Assembly (NCBI GenBank): GCA_018136815.1
Contig: CM030945.1
Span: forward strand, 1,152,605 to 1,216,604
Source: Isochrysis galbana
Lineage: Eukaryota > Haptophyta > Isochrysidales > Isochrysidaceae
DNA length: 64,000 nt
Reading direction: 5' to 3'
Shown here: positions 20,472 through 30,866 of the stretch, one piece after another
Layout of the letters: each line of letters begins with the position of its first letter
Position numbering within the stretch: position 1 is the first letter of the stretch
Notes under the pieces: model-generated
What the model saw: the letters and a program-made list of their open reading frames with translations, nothing else
Database searches by the model: none
Told to the model about the DNA's origin: nothing
Made by a program: the position numbers and the translations under genes

Positions 20472-23400
20472 ACGGGGACCAGAAATGGTCCAACGTCACG
20501 CTCGAAACCGCTGACGAAATAAGAGCGCAAGCTCTAGCCGGACGAAACGCCGACGAGGAATCCGACCTCGCCGCTGCCGTCCGAGCGCCGATCGAGTTCG
20601 TGGAAGCCAAAGGCATCCGCGCCGAAGAGCTAGCCTCATTAGTTCGAAGACCCAAGACAGAAGCCCAAGCCCGTCTCGAGAAAGATTGGGAAAAGATGTC
20701 CGACCACCCGAGGCACCCCACCGACAAGAGAGGCCTGGGCTACACTAGTCCCAAGCTATCACCCTGTACCGCTACCAACGAGGACGACCCCTCTAGGCCC
20801 TCTGCCACGATAGCGGCAGTCGGAGTACCCGAAGAGACGACGACCAGTTTGACGACGAATTCACCCGAGCAACGACGCTGGCGACCAACCCCGTCCCTGT
20901 CCGACACCATTGCACACGTGACCGCGCACCGGCCGGAGAGCGTCGTGGATACCCTACCATCTGCCTACCCAAGGCATTGTCTATATGTTCGAGATCTAAT
21001 GGTCTGCCGCTCCGGCGAGGCTGCCGGCAAAGAAGGAGTAATCTTAGCCGACTCCGCCCTCACGGTCAACAGCACACTCGCTGACACCGGAGCTGGCCCG
21101 TCGGTCGTGACCACTTCCCTCTTGTCCAGCCTACCCAACGACGCATGCGTCGAGCGGCTGCCGCAAGCCGTAGTGACACCGCTCCATGGCCCAGACGGCC
21201 TACCTCTTATCACGCGAGGCAAGGCTCGAATCGTTTTCTCCGTCGGTGGATTTCTCTTTCGTCATACGTTCATGGTGATTGAAGGCAACCCGATGCTACT
21301 GCTCGGGAACGACTTCTTAGCTACGCACGCCGCTTCGATTCAGCTCGCCTCCGACAGCGCGGACGGCTCTATCACCCTCGGTGCCCCATCCACGGTGGCT
21401 CCTCTTGAGGTTAATGGCAGTCCAAGCCCCGACGCTCCGCCGATCTTTCGCGTCTCGACGTCACCGATAGCGGTGGTCCCTGTCAGCATGACTTGTGCAC
21501 AGGTCTGTCCGACCTCCGCGAACCCAATCACGACTGACTTCTTCCGAGGGCCGCAAGCCGCCGAAAACGACAACCAGCTAGTCTCCGAGCCGCTCTTCAA
21601 CACGGCCGATGAGTTTGCCGCCAAAGCGCCGGCGTCTTGTGGCTCCGAGTACCTCCTATATACCCATGAACCTATCACGATCCCGGCCTATCATCGGGCG
21701 ACGTTTCACGTCCGAATTCCGCTAGCTCTTCGAGAACACGAAGACTGCGCCATGCTCGTGGACCGGCTCCCTACACGCGAGACTATTGACAGCTCTCCGC
21801 TCGTCATCCCTCAAGTAGAGAGGCCGAAATCCGACCACACCATCGCGGTTACGGTGGCCAATACTGACCCCAAACCACTACACCTTCCGTCGTTCCATCC
21901 TGTAGCTTCGCTACAGGTTCGATTCAAGATTCACGCTGGAACTTATCACCGCGTCGGTGACAATAACTCGCCGGATGTGATTGAGTCGCTCAACGAGGAC
22001 CAACGCAAGCTCCTCGAGGCAGCCAAGATCGACCCCGAGGGCCGTCTCTCGATGCCCCAACGTGAACAAGTTCGTCGTCTACTGGCCCGACGTATCGCTG
22101 CTTTCGCAATTGACCCGACTAACCCGAATCACACTCACGTGATGGAGGTAGAGCTACCGCTCAACCCCGGAGCCGAAGCTCACCGTCACGCACCGTCTAG
22201 AGTTGGACGAGAGGGTGAGAAGATCATAGAGGACGAAGTTTGCAAGATGGAGTCCGCGGGCATCATTAGGAAATCAAATTCGTCGTGGGCCTCTCGAGTC
22301 GTGTTAGTCACTAAGAAGGATGGCTCCGTACGTTTCTGCGTAGATTATCGCGACGTCAACTCCAAGCTTCGTCTAGAGGACAGCCCTCTTCCCCTCACGG
22401 TAGAAGCCATCGACCGATTGTCGTCCGGTCAAGGCAACCTCGATTCTCTATTCCTTTGCACCCTGGACCTGGCATCTGGTTTCTGGGGTATACCGATCAA
22501 AGAATCCGATAAACATATCACCGCGTTCACTACTCATCGCGGCAAGTACGAGTTCAATTACTTGCCTTTCGGTGTTCAATCCGGTCCCTCGTATATGTGC
22601 CGCCTCATGGACGCCGTTCTCGGTGGGCTGGCATGGGAGATTTGTATGCCATACTTGGATGATGTCGGCGCCTGGTCGACAGGTGTAGGTGACTCGCTGC
22701 AGGCCAGGGAAGAGTCGTCATTCCAACAAATGTTACACCGTCTTGATCTTGTCTTGGAACGTCTCATCTGGGCGGGCCTCACTTGCAAGATGTCGAAATG
22801 CGTTTTCTTTGCCACCTCGGCTGAATATCTCGGCCACGTTGTTTCGCGTGAAGGTCTTCGGATGGATCCCAAGAAAGTGGAAGCTGTCTCGAAAATCGAC
22901 CCAACCCAAATCAACTCGATCGAAGCCGTCCGTTCGTTCCTTGGATTGTGCTCCTACTACCGCCGTTTCATCCGTCGTTTTGCGATCCGTGCGGCGCCGT
23001 TAACCGCTCTCACGCGGAAAGGGTGCGACGTCCCGGTCGAGTCGCAAACAGAAGCCTGTCGACAGGCTATCGAAGATCTCAAGCAAGCTATCTGTGAAGA
23101 ACCCGTACTTGCACCTCCTCGAGACGACCGTCCTTTCCTCGTTAAAACCGACGGTGCTAGCAAGCTCGGCATCGCCGGCGTCCTCGCCCAAAAAGACGAC
23201 GAAGGGAGAGAGCGCGTTGTTGCATACTACGGTCGTAGCTTGAGTCCGGCTGAGCGCCATTGGACAGTCACTGAAATCGAACTTCTAGCAGCGCTAGAAT
23301 CGATCCGAAATTGGAGGCCTTATCTTTGGGGTCGCCACTTCACCCTCGTCGTAGACCATTCAGCTTTGCGCTGGCTTCACACGATGAAAGATCAAGTCAC

Positions 23401-25366
23401 CGGTGGTCCAGCCTCGCGCCTCATGCGATGGGTCCTAAAGCTAGCCGAATATAGATTCGACGTCGTGCACAAACCTGGAGTCACTCACTGGGACGCCGAC
23501 GGCTTATCCCGCTTAGTTGCTCTCGAGCCTGATCACGATCCTCTCCATCTCGAGGAGAGTGACGCCCATTCTTTCGATTCTTCTGAAATTCACGACATAG
23601 TCGCCGCCGCGGTTACTTCATCCACCCTCACCGCTCGCCGCCAACAAGCAAGCGATAGGCTCGCTCGTCAAGCATCGGAATCTTCGGAGTCGATTACCTC
23701 CTCGTATCTCGATGTGGGCGTGCCTCATGCCGACGAATTACGTCAAGCGCTCTCTACCGACGATCTCGCCAGCTCGATCCTTTCTGAAGTCGAGTCGATC
23801 CTTCCGAAAGCTTCCTCTTCGATTGACTCTAGCTCGTCGTCGAAGAAAAGTTCCCGATTCCTCCTTCGCGATGGCCTACTCTACTACCGCTCCTCAGAAG
23901 CGGAAGAGGCTCCTCTTCGTTTGTACATTCCGGAGTCCCTTCGTGACACGTACCTCCGCGCCTACCATGACCACCTTGGTCACCCAGGTGCGACAAGGAC
24001 GTCTACCCTACTTCGTACTCGAGTGTACTGGCCTGGCATGTCCGCCTCTGTATCGGAATACGTTCGAGAGTGCCACGAATGCACTCTTGGCAAACCGTTA
24101 CCGCGACCGCTCGCCCATCCATCCGGTCTTTCCATCGGATCTTATCCTTTCGACGTCGTCTATTGCGATATTCTTTCGATGGCGCCCACTCACGATTTCG
24201 TATCCGGCCGCTCCGGTTTTGACAAGCTGATTGTTTTCGTCGATTCTCTCTCTCGTTGGATTGAAGCTGAGCCTTGCAACGGTAACCCCTCGTCCTCGAA
24301 ATGTCTAGACGTCTTCATGCGTCTCATCGTATCTCGTTATGGAGTCCCTCGCCAACTTCGAACCGACGCCGGCTCGAATCTTTGCTCTCGATTAGTGGAC
24401 CTAATTCTCAAAGCGACCGGCACGGACTTGAGCACTACTGAAGCCTATCGCCACGAAGGCGTAGGGCTAGTAGAAAGAGCTCAACAAACTCTCCTCACGA
24501 TGACTCGAGTCTCCAATGAAGGCGGCGCCCATTGGGTCGATCACCTTCCGTTTCTTCTCATGTCTATGCGAGCGACCGCCGGTCGCGTCGTACCCAAGTC
24601 ACCCGCGGCTATCTTGTTTGGTCGGGAGATTCGTCTTCCAGCTCAACTTGCTGACCCTGCTCCTGTTCTTGAGTTGCTTCCATCTAGGCCTCCGTCCGAT
24701 GCCGTCACTTACGCCACCGAGCTCAATAAGAAGCTTCTCGAGTCTTGGCGTTCCGCCCTCGAAAGTACTCAAGAAGCCCAACGTGAATCGATGCGCTCCG
24801 CCTCTCAAAAGTCTAAACTCGGTGTTACCTTCAAACAAGGAGACAGAGTTTGTCGTCGAATCCCTGGCCACGCCAACAAACTTCAATACCTCTACTCCGG
24901 TCCTTACCGAGTAGAAGAAGCCATCTCGGCCACTCGATACCGTCTACGCGATCTCGAAAATCGTCAAGTCAAGGATGAAGTTCACATTTCCAATCTTCGT
25001 CCGTACTTTACCGTCACCGATTCGTCTCCGCTCGCTGGAGATGAGTATTTGGTCGAAGAGTTACTCGATCGCAAGGGCGATGGAGTTTCATTCAAGTATC
25101 TCGTCAAATGGCGCGGCTATCCTCGTTCTGAAGCTACTTGGGAGTCTCGAATTGAGTTGCTTCGGCGTTGTGCTGATCTAGTTGAGTCGTACGACACCAC
25201 TTTCGACCGCCGTCCGGTTCAACCCCAAGCTCACTCCGCTGTAGACTCCTCTTCAAGTCCAAGTTCAAGTCCCCAGTCTAATCAAGTTCCACGTCGAGTT
25301 CAAGAGTCAAATCGTATTCCTCCTGATCTGCCTTCAAGTCGTACCCGTTCTCGTTCACGTTCGTAG
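20234..25366 (+). CDS. pol: Chromovirus Pol: protease, RT, RNase H, integrase, chromodomain
   Basis: One uninterrupted frame, numbered here from 20468 (1632 codons to the stop). In order: aspartic protease DTGAG (D206); reverse transcriptase with VTKKDGSVRFCVDYR, TLDLASGFW, LPFGVQSGP and YLDD (729-732); RNase H with the first acid in KTDGAS (D895) and the later VVDHSALRW; integrase zinc module (first His about 1167, CHEC near 1202) and core D1234, D1300, E1336, that is D,D-35-E; and a chromodomain at about 1526-1570 (VEELLDRKG, YLVKWRGYP, TWES), which in chromoviruses can direct insertion to modified chromatin. There is no ATG at the frame start; the preceding ORF overlaps in another frame, so expression by frameshift or fusion is likely. 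The domain order identifies Ty3/gypsy, chromovirus branch. All catalytic residues checked are present. Confidence 0.95.
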   Translation, partial: SFFRPRCFPSSYSESDNHEDQKETHDNHDNDTPLHASESTLHDPFSPWTAPPPARASSPRPTTPTTLRKRRQQWQSFGVNGDQKWSNVTLETADEIRAQALAGRNADEESDLAAAVRAPIEFVEAKGIRAEELASLVRRPKTEAQARLEKDWEKMSDHPRHPTDKRGLGYTSPKLSPCTATNEDDPSRPSATIAAVGVPEETTTSLTTNSPEQRRWRPTPSLSDTIAHVTAHRPESVVDTLPSAYPRHCLYVRDLMVCRSGEAAGKEGVILADSALTVNSTLADTGAGPSVVTTSLLSSLPNDACVERLPQAVVTPLHGPDGLPLITRGKARIVFSVGGFLFRHTFMVIEGNPMLLLGNDFLATHAASIQLASDSADGSITLGAPSTVAPLEVNGSPSPDAPPIFRVSTSPIAVVPVSMTCAQVCPTSANPITTDFFRGPQAAENDNQLVSEPLFNTADEFAAKAPASCGSEYLLYTHEPITIPAYHRATFHVRIPLALREHEDCAMLVDRLPTRETIDSSPLVIPQVERPKSDHTIAVTVANTDPKPLHLPSFHPVASLQVRFKIHAGTYHRVGDNNSPDVIESLNEDQRKLLEAAKIDPEGRLSMPQREQVRRLLARRIAAFAIDPTNPNHTHVMEVELPLNPGAEAHRHAPSRVGREGEKIIEDEVCKMESAGIIRKSNSSWASRVVLVTKKDGSVRFCVDYRDVNSKLRLEDSPLPLTVEAIDRLSSGQGNLDSLFLCTLDLASGFWGIPIKESDKHITAFTTHRGKYEFNYLPFGVQSGPSYMCRLMDAVLGGLAWEICMPYLDDVGAWSTGVGDSLQAREESSFQQMLHRLDLVLERLIWAGLTCKMSKCVFFATSAEYLGHVVSREGLRMDPKKVEAVSKIDPTQINSIEAVRSFLGLCSYYRRFIRRFAIRAAPLTALTRKGCDVPVESQTEACRQAIEDLKQAICEEPVLAPPRDDRPFLVKTDGASKLGIAGVLAQKDDEGRERVVAYYGRSLSPAERHWTVTEIELLAALESIRNWRPYLWGRHFTLVVDHSALRWLHTMKDQVTGGPASRLMRWVLKLAEYRFDVVHKPGVTHWDADGLSRLVALEPDHDPLHLEESDAHSFDSSEIHDIVAAAVTSSTLTARRQQASDRLARQASESSESITSSYLDVGVPHADELRQALSTDDLASSILSEVESILPKASSSIDSSSSSKKSSRFLLRDGLLYYRSSEAEEAPLRLYIPESLRDTYLRAYHDHLGHPGATRTSTLLRTRVYWPGMSASVSEYVRECHECTLGKPLPRPLAHPSGLSIGSYPFDVVYCDILSMAPTHDFVSGRSGFDKLIVFVDSLSRWIEAEPCNGNPSSSKCLDVFMRLIVSRYGVPRQLRTDAGSNLCSRLVDLILKATGTDLSTTEAYRHEGVGLVERAQQTLLTMTRVSNEGGAHWVDHLPFLLMSMRATAGRVVPKSPAAILFGREIRLPAQLADPAPVLELLPSRPPSDAVTYATELNKKLLESWRSALESTQEAQRESMRSASQKSKLGVTFKQGDRVCRRIPGHANKLQYLYSGPYRVEEAISATRYRLRDLENRQVKDEVHISNLRPYFTVTDSSPLAGDEYLVEELLDRKGDGVSFKYLVKWRGYPRSEATWESRIELLRRCADLVESYDTTFDRRPVQPQAHSAVDSSSSPSSSPQSNQVPRRVQESNRIPPDLPSSRTRSRSRS

Positions 25367-25619
25367 CGCTAAGTGCTAAGTCGACCGGAAGTGGATGATT
25401 AGCGTCGCGTCAGCGCCTGACCCAGCGCAACTGCCCGAGCAAAACTCCTGTAAAAGGGAGAACGTGGTAGGACGTGGCGTACGAAATCGGGGGCCGCCGC
25501 GCTAAGCTGCCGATTTTGTGCTCGCTTTGGATCCATGGGTTAATCCTCCTCTTCTAAGTCTCTCGTCTCGTATGGTTAAATGAACTCTCTTGGCTCGACA
25601 TCGGGAGACGTCTCGATTT

Positions 25620-25630
25620 AAGTCGGGGGG
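25620..25630 (+). promoter_or_regulatory. Polypurine tract before 3' LTR
   Basis: aagtcgggggg ends directly at the first base of the 3' LTR, the place where plus-strand DNA synthesis is primed in these elements. The call is based on position and composition. Confidence 0.6.
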
Positions 25631-27029
25631 TGTTGTATTCCTGCCCATCTGAAGGCTGTAGGCATGAATATTCGTGTAAGGTACGCGCTCACAATTACAA
25701 TTGAACAGTTCCCCGTGTTGCCACTGACGCACAAGACACACAGATTCGGATTCCCCATGGTCTCAAGTCCAGGTTTGCAGATTTTGGTCTCGAAATTTGC
25801 GATTCGAATTTTGTTTTTGCTGTTACTATAATTGTTGGCTCGTTTAAGGTAATAAACCGGCATGACTTCGACTTCTCGTTCCGCAGTTGCTCTGCGAGAC
25901 TCTCTCTCTCTCTCTCTCCGTCCTCCTCTCCTCGGCCGACGGAGGGAAGTTTCGTCCAAAACATTCTCCGGTCCCAGGATGTTCCGTGGGGGTCTCTCTG
26001 CGCTCCGCGAGGGAAAGGACGCGATCTCGCTCCGAGATCACCCTCGCGCCCTCCCACGCTGCCCCGCCGTGCCCTCGGTCCCTCGCCCCCCGCGGCAGGT
26101 TCTTCCTCTCGGCGTGCCATCCGTCGCCTCCGGCCGTTATATTATTCCCCCCCCCCGCGCGAGGTTCTTCTCCTCCGCGCGCGGTTCGTTTCCTCCGGCC
26201 GTCGTTCGTTCCCCCCCCCGCGCGCGCTGTTCCCCCCCCTCGCTTCGATTCCTCTCGCGATTCCTTCGATGATTGCCTCCATCTCGTCCGTTCTTCTTCG
26301 CGATTCTCGCGGAGGGGGTACCGATGTTTAACGTTAGTTTCGCCGCGTTTTCGGTGAAAGAAAGGAAGAACGAATGGCACGCGCCCCGCGTCTCGCGTCT
26401 TGTTTCGTCGCCCCTTGCTCGTCGCTTGTCTAGAAGGTCTCTCTGCACATCGCCTTCTTCCCCCCCGCGCGAGTTTGGACCTCTCCTCGACCCTCCGCGT
26501 TGGCTTCAGCGGACGAGTTTTCACTTTAACGATAGTTTGAACCCTTCGTTTGCGTAGTTTTGCGCTCTCTTTCCGTATTTCTTCGCGCATGACGAGCGAT
26601 CGCGACCTCAGCCTTTGTCGCACGGGGAGGGTTTGTTTATCGTATGATTCCGGAGTGTTTACGTTAGTTTTCTGAGCCCAAGGTCGTTGGGGTTTGGGTT
26701 TCTTGTGAGTGTTTTTGTAGCAGCTTCGTCGAGTCCCACCGTGTTCCCAAGCGAGTCCCCCCGAGTTCCCGAGTCTATACCCCGAGTCAACGACTCAATA
26801 CCAGCCAAGCACGCGCCTGAGCCACCCCCAGTCGCCTGCCACCACCTCCCACAAGCCTCCTTCCACACTTCCGCGCCCTCCGTGCGTCGTGCGTCGTGCG
26901 TCGATCACCATGCCCGTAGTCACCCCCGAGGAAAGCTCCATGAGCTCCCCGCAAGAACCGCATTCCGCGCTAGCTGCCGGCGCGCCCTCGCAGGCCATCT
27001 CCAAGAGTGAGATGAGCCTTGCTCTGACA
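25631..27029 (+). repeat. 3' LTR
   Basis: 1399 bp, matching the 5' LTR throughout. The differences seen are at the poly-C runs corresponding to 12037 and 12052-12060. Confidence 0.95.
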
Positions 27030-27034
27030 GGTTG
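27030..27034 (+). repeat. Target-site duplication, right of LTR retrotransposon
   Basis: ggttg, identical to 11446-11450. Confidence 0.9.
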
Positions 27035-28010
27035 TTGAGCCCCTCAAAAGTTTGGGCCCGCTCTGAAAGTGGGCTGTAAGTTTGGGGGCCGTGGCCCTCG
27101 TCTTACAAGTTCAGCTCCCCCCCCCTACTGTCTACTGTAGCCTACTACTACTACAAGCAAGTAAGCCACAAGTTTGGGTGTGTCGTCACCAAAAACAAAA
27201 CTCCGCTGGCAACGTTCCCCGTTCCCGTTCCCGCGGAGCTCTCCGAACAATAGCACGCCGGTTTCTACATACATAAACATACGGGTCTTATTAACATATA
27301 TTTTGGGCTTAGATGGAGATGGGGTAAGAGTACTGTTATGAGCTCTCAGTAAGAGTAATAGCTCCAAACTGCCAAATCACTGATATTAGTTGTCGGCTGC
27401 TAGACTAATCTTAAAGGGGCTGATCTACTACTATGACTCCTTTTACTGTTAGAATCGTCGCCTCCCCCCCCTCCATCAACATCGATATTTCAGCATACAT
27501 ATACATACGTAGTAGCCTCCGTCGGTCGGCTGCTTGCTGCTTGGCTGCTAGCTACGCTCTAGCTCGTCTATCCTCAATCCCTAAGATGCGTTAGGTTCAT
27601 CCAACTAGTAGTACCAATCTACGCTAACGCTAGAGTGTTGTATCCAGGCTCTTTGGCAAGAATGTTTCGGCCTGAATACGAGCCTTCTTCGTTATCTACC
27701 GTCTTCTAGGTTCGTCGTGGTCGCTCCAGGCGAGTTGATTCGGATTCTCCCTGGGCTCAAGTTCGGGTTCGCCGATTTTCGTCTCGAAAATCGAAGGAGT
27801 TGAGTTTTATTTTTACCTGGAATTAACTTGTTGAGGGTGGAACCAACTTGTTCACGACTTGTTCAGGCGGGAACCAACTTGTTCGGTGAGTGGAGCTAAC
27901 TTGTTCGGTGGTTAAAACCAACTTGTTCGATGAGAGATCAACATGTTCATTACGCCTTGCGCCTTGCCGCATCGTCGTGACGTTGCTTCTGACAGTAAAT
28001 AGAGTGCCCG
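27035..28010. other. Intergenic, AT-richer, with spaced aacttgttc repeats
   Basis: No gene seen. At 27826-27950 the word aacttgttc or a one-base variant occurs about six times at irregular 15-30-bp spacing. Confidence 0.5.
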
Positions 28011-28018
28011 TTTTCGAC

Positions 28019-28939
28019 TAAGGCTAGTAACCACTTTGATTTGGGCCTAACCGGATATTGTGGGTAGTTCACCCAAGCCTAACTGGTTAGATAGTGGTAG
28101 TGACCACCCCCTATCTGGTTAGATAGTGGTAGTGGAAAAAGCATCGTGGGTATTCTAGGTATCCAGATACCCGGCTAGGCTGCTAGGACGTCCACGCCCC
28201 CACATATTTGCACCATATAATTACACCATACACCATATAATCAATACCCCAATACGTCTCCAACAGGCCTATTCAAGCCCAATCTCCAAGCTTTAATTAA
28301 GCTTTTTGCTTTTTGGATTTGCTCCACAATTCCCAATCCACCACATGCTTGTAGCTTGAGCTAGATAGAGGTGTTCTATTTTTCGATCTGAGAATCATGA
28401 CGCGGTCAACGTGATGACACTCTAGAGCACGCCTTGCTCGCGGCACATAATTGCCCATGAGTGTCCCCGTGAGCAGAGTCAGAGTGTGTGTGTTTGTGTT
28501 CTCCTTTGTCGCGCGAGGCATCTTTGTTTGCACTTGTGCCGCTGTGTGCTGTGTGCGTGCTGCGTGCGCACATGCGTGTGCAGTGCGTGTGTTGATCATG
28601 TATATTACTCTATGTATATCCAATACATTTGTTCAGAGGCACAACACACAGTACACAGTGTAGCTAGGAAGCTATTGCTACTACAGCATGCGCCCGATAG
28701 AGCCAAAAACGCGACACAGGCGGCTGTTGCGGCACGCGCGCGGCGCGCGGTAGCGCGCACGCACTGCTATTAGAAGGCGGCTCCGCCGCCCTACTCCCAT
28801 GAGTATCCTGAATAGTGACGTTTCACTACCCAGACCCAGTGGGTAGGAGAGACGCCCCTACCCGCATGGAGGTGGGTAGTGGAAATGGGTGGTGAGTAGC
28901 TGGGTATCTAGATACCCAGCTATCCGGTTACTAGCCTTA
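28019..28939 (+). mobile_element. hAT-like non-autonomous transposon (MITE), 921 bp
   Basis: Perfect 14-bp terminal inverted repeats (taaggctagtaacc at 28019-28032 and its complement at 28926-28939) are flanked by a perfect 8-bp direct repeat, ttttcgac, at 28011-28018 and 28940-28947. An 8-bp duplication is the mark of the hAT superfamily. Subterminal motifs recur: gatagtggtagtg-like units on the left, and palindromic ggtatc-caga-tacc and gggtatctagataccc near the two ends. No transposase frame is present. Strand is arbitrary. Confidence 0.85.
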
Positions 28940-29147
28940 TTTTCGACACGTTGTGGGGCTCTTTAGATTTTCGATAACATCCTCAACGAAAGCACCTTGT
29001 TAAGCCAGCATGTACCCTCCCCACACCCCGGCCTTCCATCTAGTGCCTCCTCTTCTCTAGGCGCCGCCCTCGCTTCCCAAAGAAAGGCTCTCTCACATCT
29101 CAGTTTTGGAACGGAGGTAGTACAATAGTAGGAGGTAGGAGGCAGGC

Positions 29148-29463
29148 ATGCCAGTATACTCGCTTGAAGGCGACAAGTGGGAGAAATTTAGCAACTTAAC
29201 CGTATTNNNNNNNNNNNNNNNNNNNNNNNNNNNNNNNNNNNNNNNNNNNNNNNNNNNNNNNNNNNNNNNNNNNNNNNNNNNNNNNNNNNNNNNNNNNNNN
29301 NNNNNNCCTCCTTTTTGCCGTGCCCATCAGCTTAATCGCACTGCATGTGGCATTCGGCCTTGGCGTGTTTGCCATGATTCCGGCACTTTTTCTCACTCAC
29401 ATATATACTCTTAATAGCAGCATACTACTGGTCGAGAGGCATGGTAAAATTCGGCAAGCCTGA
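29148..29463 (+). CDS. Membrane-protein exon(s) interrupted by assembly gap
   Basis: Before the gap an ATG at 29148 opens MPVYSLEGDKWEKFSNLTV. After the gap, 29308-29463 is open and strongly hydrophobic (LLFAVPISLIALHVAFGLGV, FAMIPALFLTHIYTLN), ending in a short charged tail and a stop. The pattern of two membrane spans followed by HIYxxN recalls the C-terminal part of DHHC palmitoyltransferases, but the DHHC motif is not in view, so this is only a suggestion. Frame across the gap is unknown. Confidence 0.35.
29207..29306. other. Assembly gap, 100 N
   Basis: Unlike the gap at 18269, the flanks do not repeat each other. Confidence 1.
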
Positions 29464-30866
29464 CGACGCTCTCTCAGTAGGCAAACCCCGCACCTGAGCG
29501 CCCCTTCAATCGACGATAAAGCGAACACGCACGCCCAGTTCTAACTTGGGCTCGCTTCCAGCACTTCTTTCAGCTGCTGCGCACATACATGCGGTGCTGG
29601 CTCGTCAGATTACCATCTGAAACCTGCACTTTTGTACTTTTATGAGGGGGTCCTGCAAGTAGAACTTATACCGTTCACGTAGGGGAAGTTGCCGAAAAAA
29701 CAACCAACCCTGAGGTTGCACCCTCTCGTTCTCTCTTCATGTTTAAGGGAATCGAAACTTTCTTTGTTTGTAGGCTTGGATTTTTTCCTGATCTCGCTGA
29801 TCTCTTCGTTCAGTTCTCTCATTCTGTCTAGCCTCCGGGCGTTGAGTGTCGAGTTCGCCATTGTTCAGTGTTCAGTGTTATCCCGATGAGTGCAAGTTCG
29901 TCGAGCGCTCTCGCTACTGCCTGTTGTTCCTCATCTTGGCGAGCCGCCCATAGTAGCTAGATAGTATGTAGATGGCCACCGCTTTTTTGGCGTTGCACCA
30001 TGCTTCTTCGACGTCGTCATCCGATGTCTAGGGTTTCATGTGTCGCTTTGCCTTTCCATAGCTAGTAGCTATAGGTGGTGGTAGATGGATGGGATACCAC
30101 ATTTTCCTGATTCTTGATGTCGTGCGACTCGAAAAGTTCAAAGTTCGCTGTTTACTAGCGCTAGTAACTAAGTCTGGGTTGCATGTTGCGAATGGCGAGC
30201 GCGAGACACGTGAAATAGATGAAAAATTCAAAACGAACGACTGTCTTGAAATTAACTGGGAACATTGGTGAGGCAAGAAACAGGAAGTGATGAATTCTAG
30301 CGAGCATGATTTTGTTCTAGACAGGATAGCACAGAAGGATGATGTTGTGGACAACAGCGCAAAAACAAGCAGAAGCAAAACATGCAACGACATAGCAGAG
30401 AGGCAATCTCGTGAGACGCCTCCTCCAGCCCATCTTTTGGGTAGGAATGAAGAGACATGCACATCATCATCATCGCTCAAGTTGCACAAATCGCGTATGA
30501 GGGAACGCGAGGCGTCTAGCACTCCAAAGTATCTCCACGAAACATGTGAGCGAAGACTCGGGTGATCCGTCGCGCGCGCGCGCGAGGTCTATGAACGGGA
30601 ATTTCGTCGGGGTGCTGGCGGAAGCATTGATCCGACTCGAGAATGTCATAATCGGAGGGAGTCGCAAAAGCGGCCACCTACACTTGCCTAAGAGGCAGCA
30701 AACATCGGCTATTTCGACCGAGCGTCTGAATTCTGAGAAGGCGTAGACGGCAGGGCGCCATCGAGGAGGAGCGTGGGCAGGCTTGCCCTGCCTGACACAG
30801 GCGAGCGCGAGGACTGCCGCTCCCTCAGCTCAGAGGCCTACAAGCTTCAGTACTCTAGAACGATGC
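29464..30866. other. Intergenic, AT-richer, small uncertain ORFs
   Basis: Several frames of 60-160 codons exist on both strands. The most protein-like is 29861-29640 on the minus strand, with a charged helical start (MANSTLNARRLDRMRELNEE). None could be supported by splice signals or family resemblance. Confidence 0.35.

Larger units (their letters stand above)
11451..27029 (+). mobile_element. Ty3/gypsy chromovirus carrying a DNA methyltransferase-like domain
   Basis: A complete LTR retrotransposon: LTRs 11451-12850 and 25631-27029 (TGT...ACA ends, 1400 and 1399 bp, I find one substitution and one poly-C indel), a 5-bp target duplication, and Gag, methyltransferase-like and Pol regions all on the plus strand. 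The displayed 15.6 kb includes a false internal duplication around the 100-N gap (16685-18268 equals 18369-19951), so the true length is near 13.9 kb. Near-identical LTRs indicate recent insertion. No tRNA-type primer-binding site starting TGG follows the 5' LTR. Confidence 0.95.

Noticed and set aside
28451-28773. Small Val/Cys-rich frames inside the MITE
   Set aside because: They lie in a GT-rich stretch of a non-autonomous transposon and resemble no protein.
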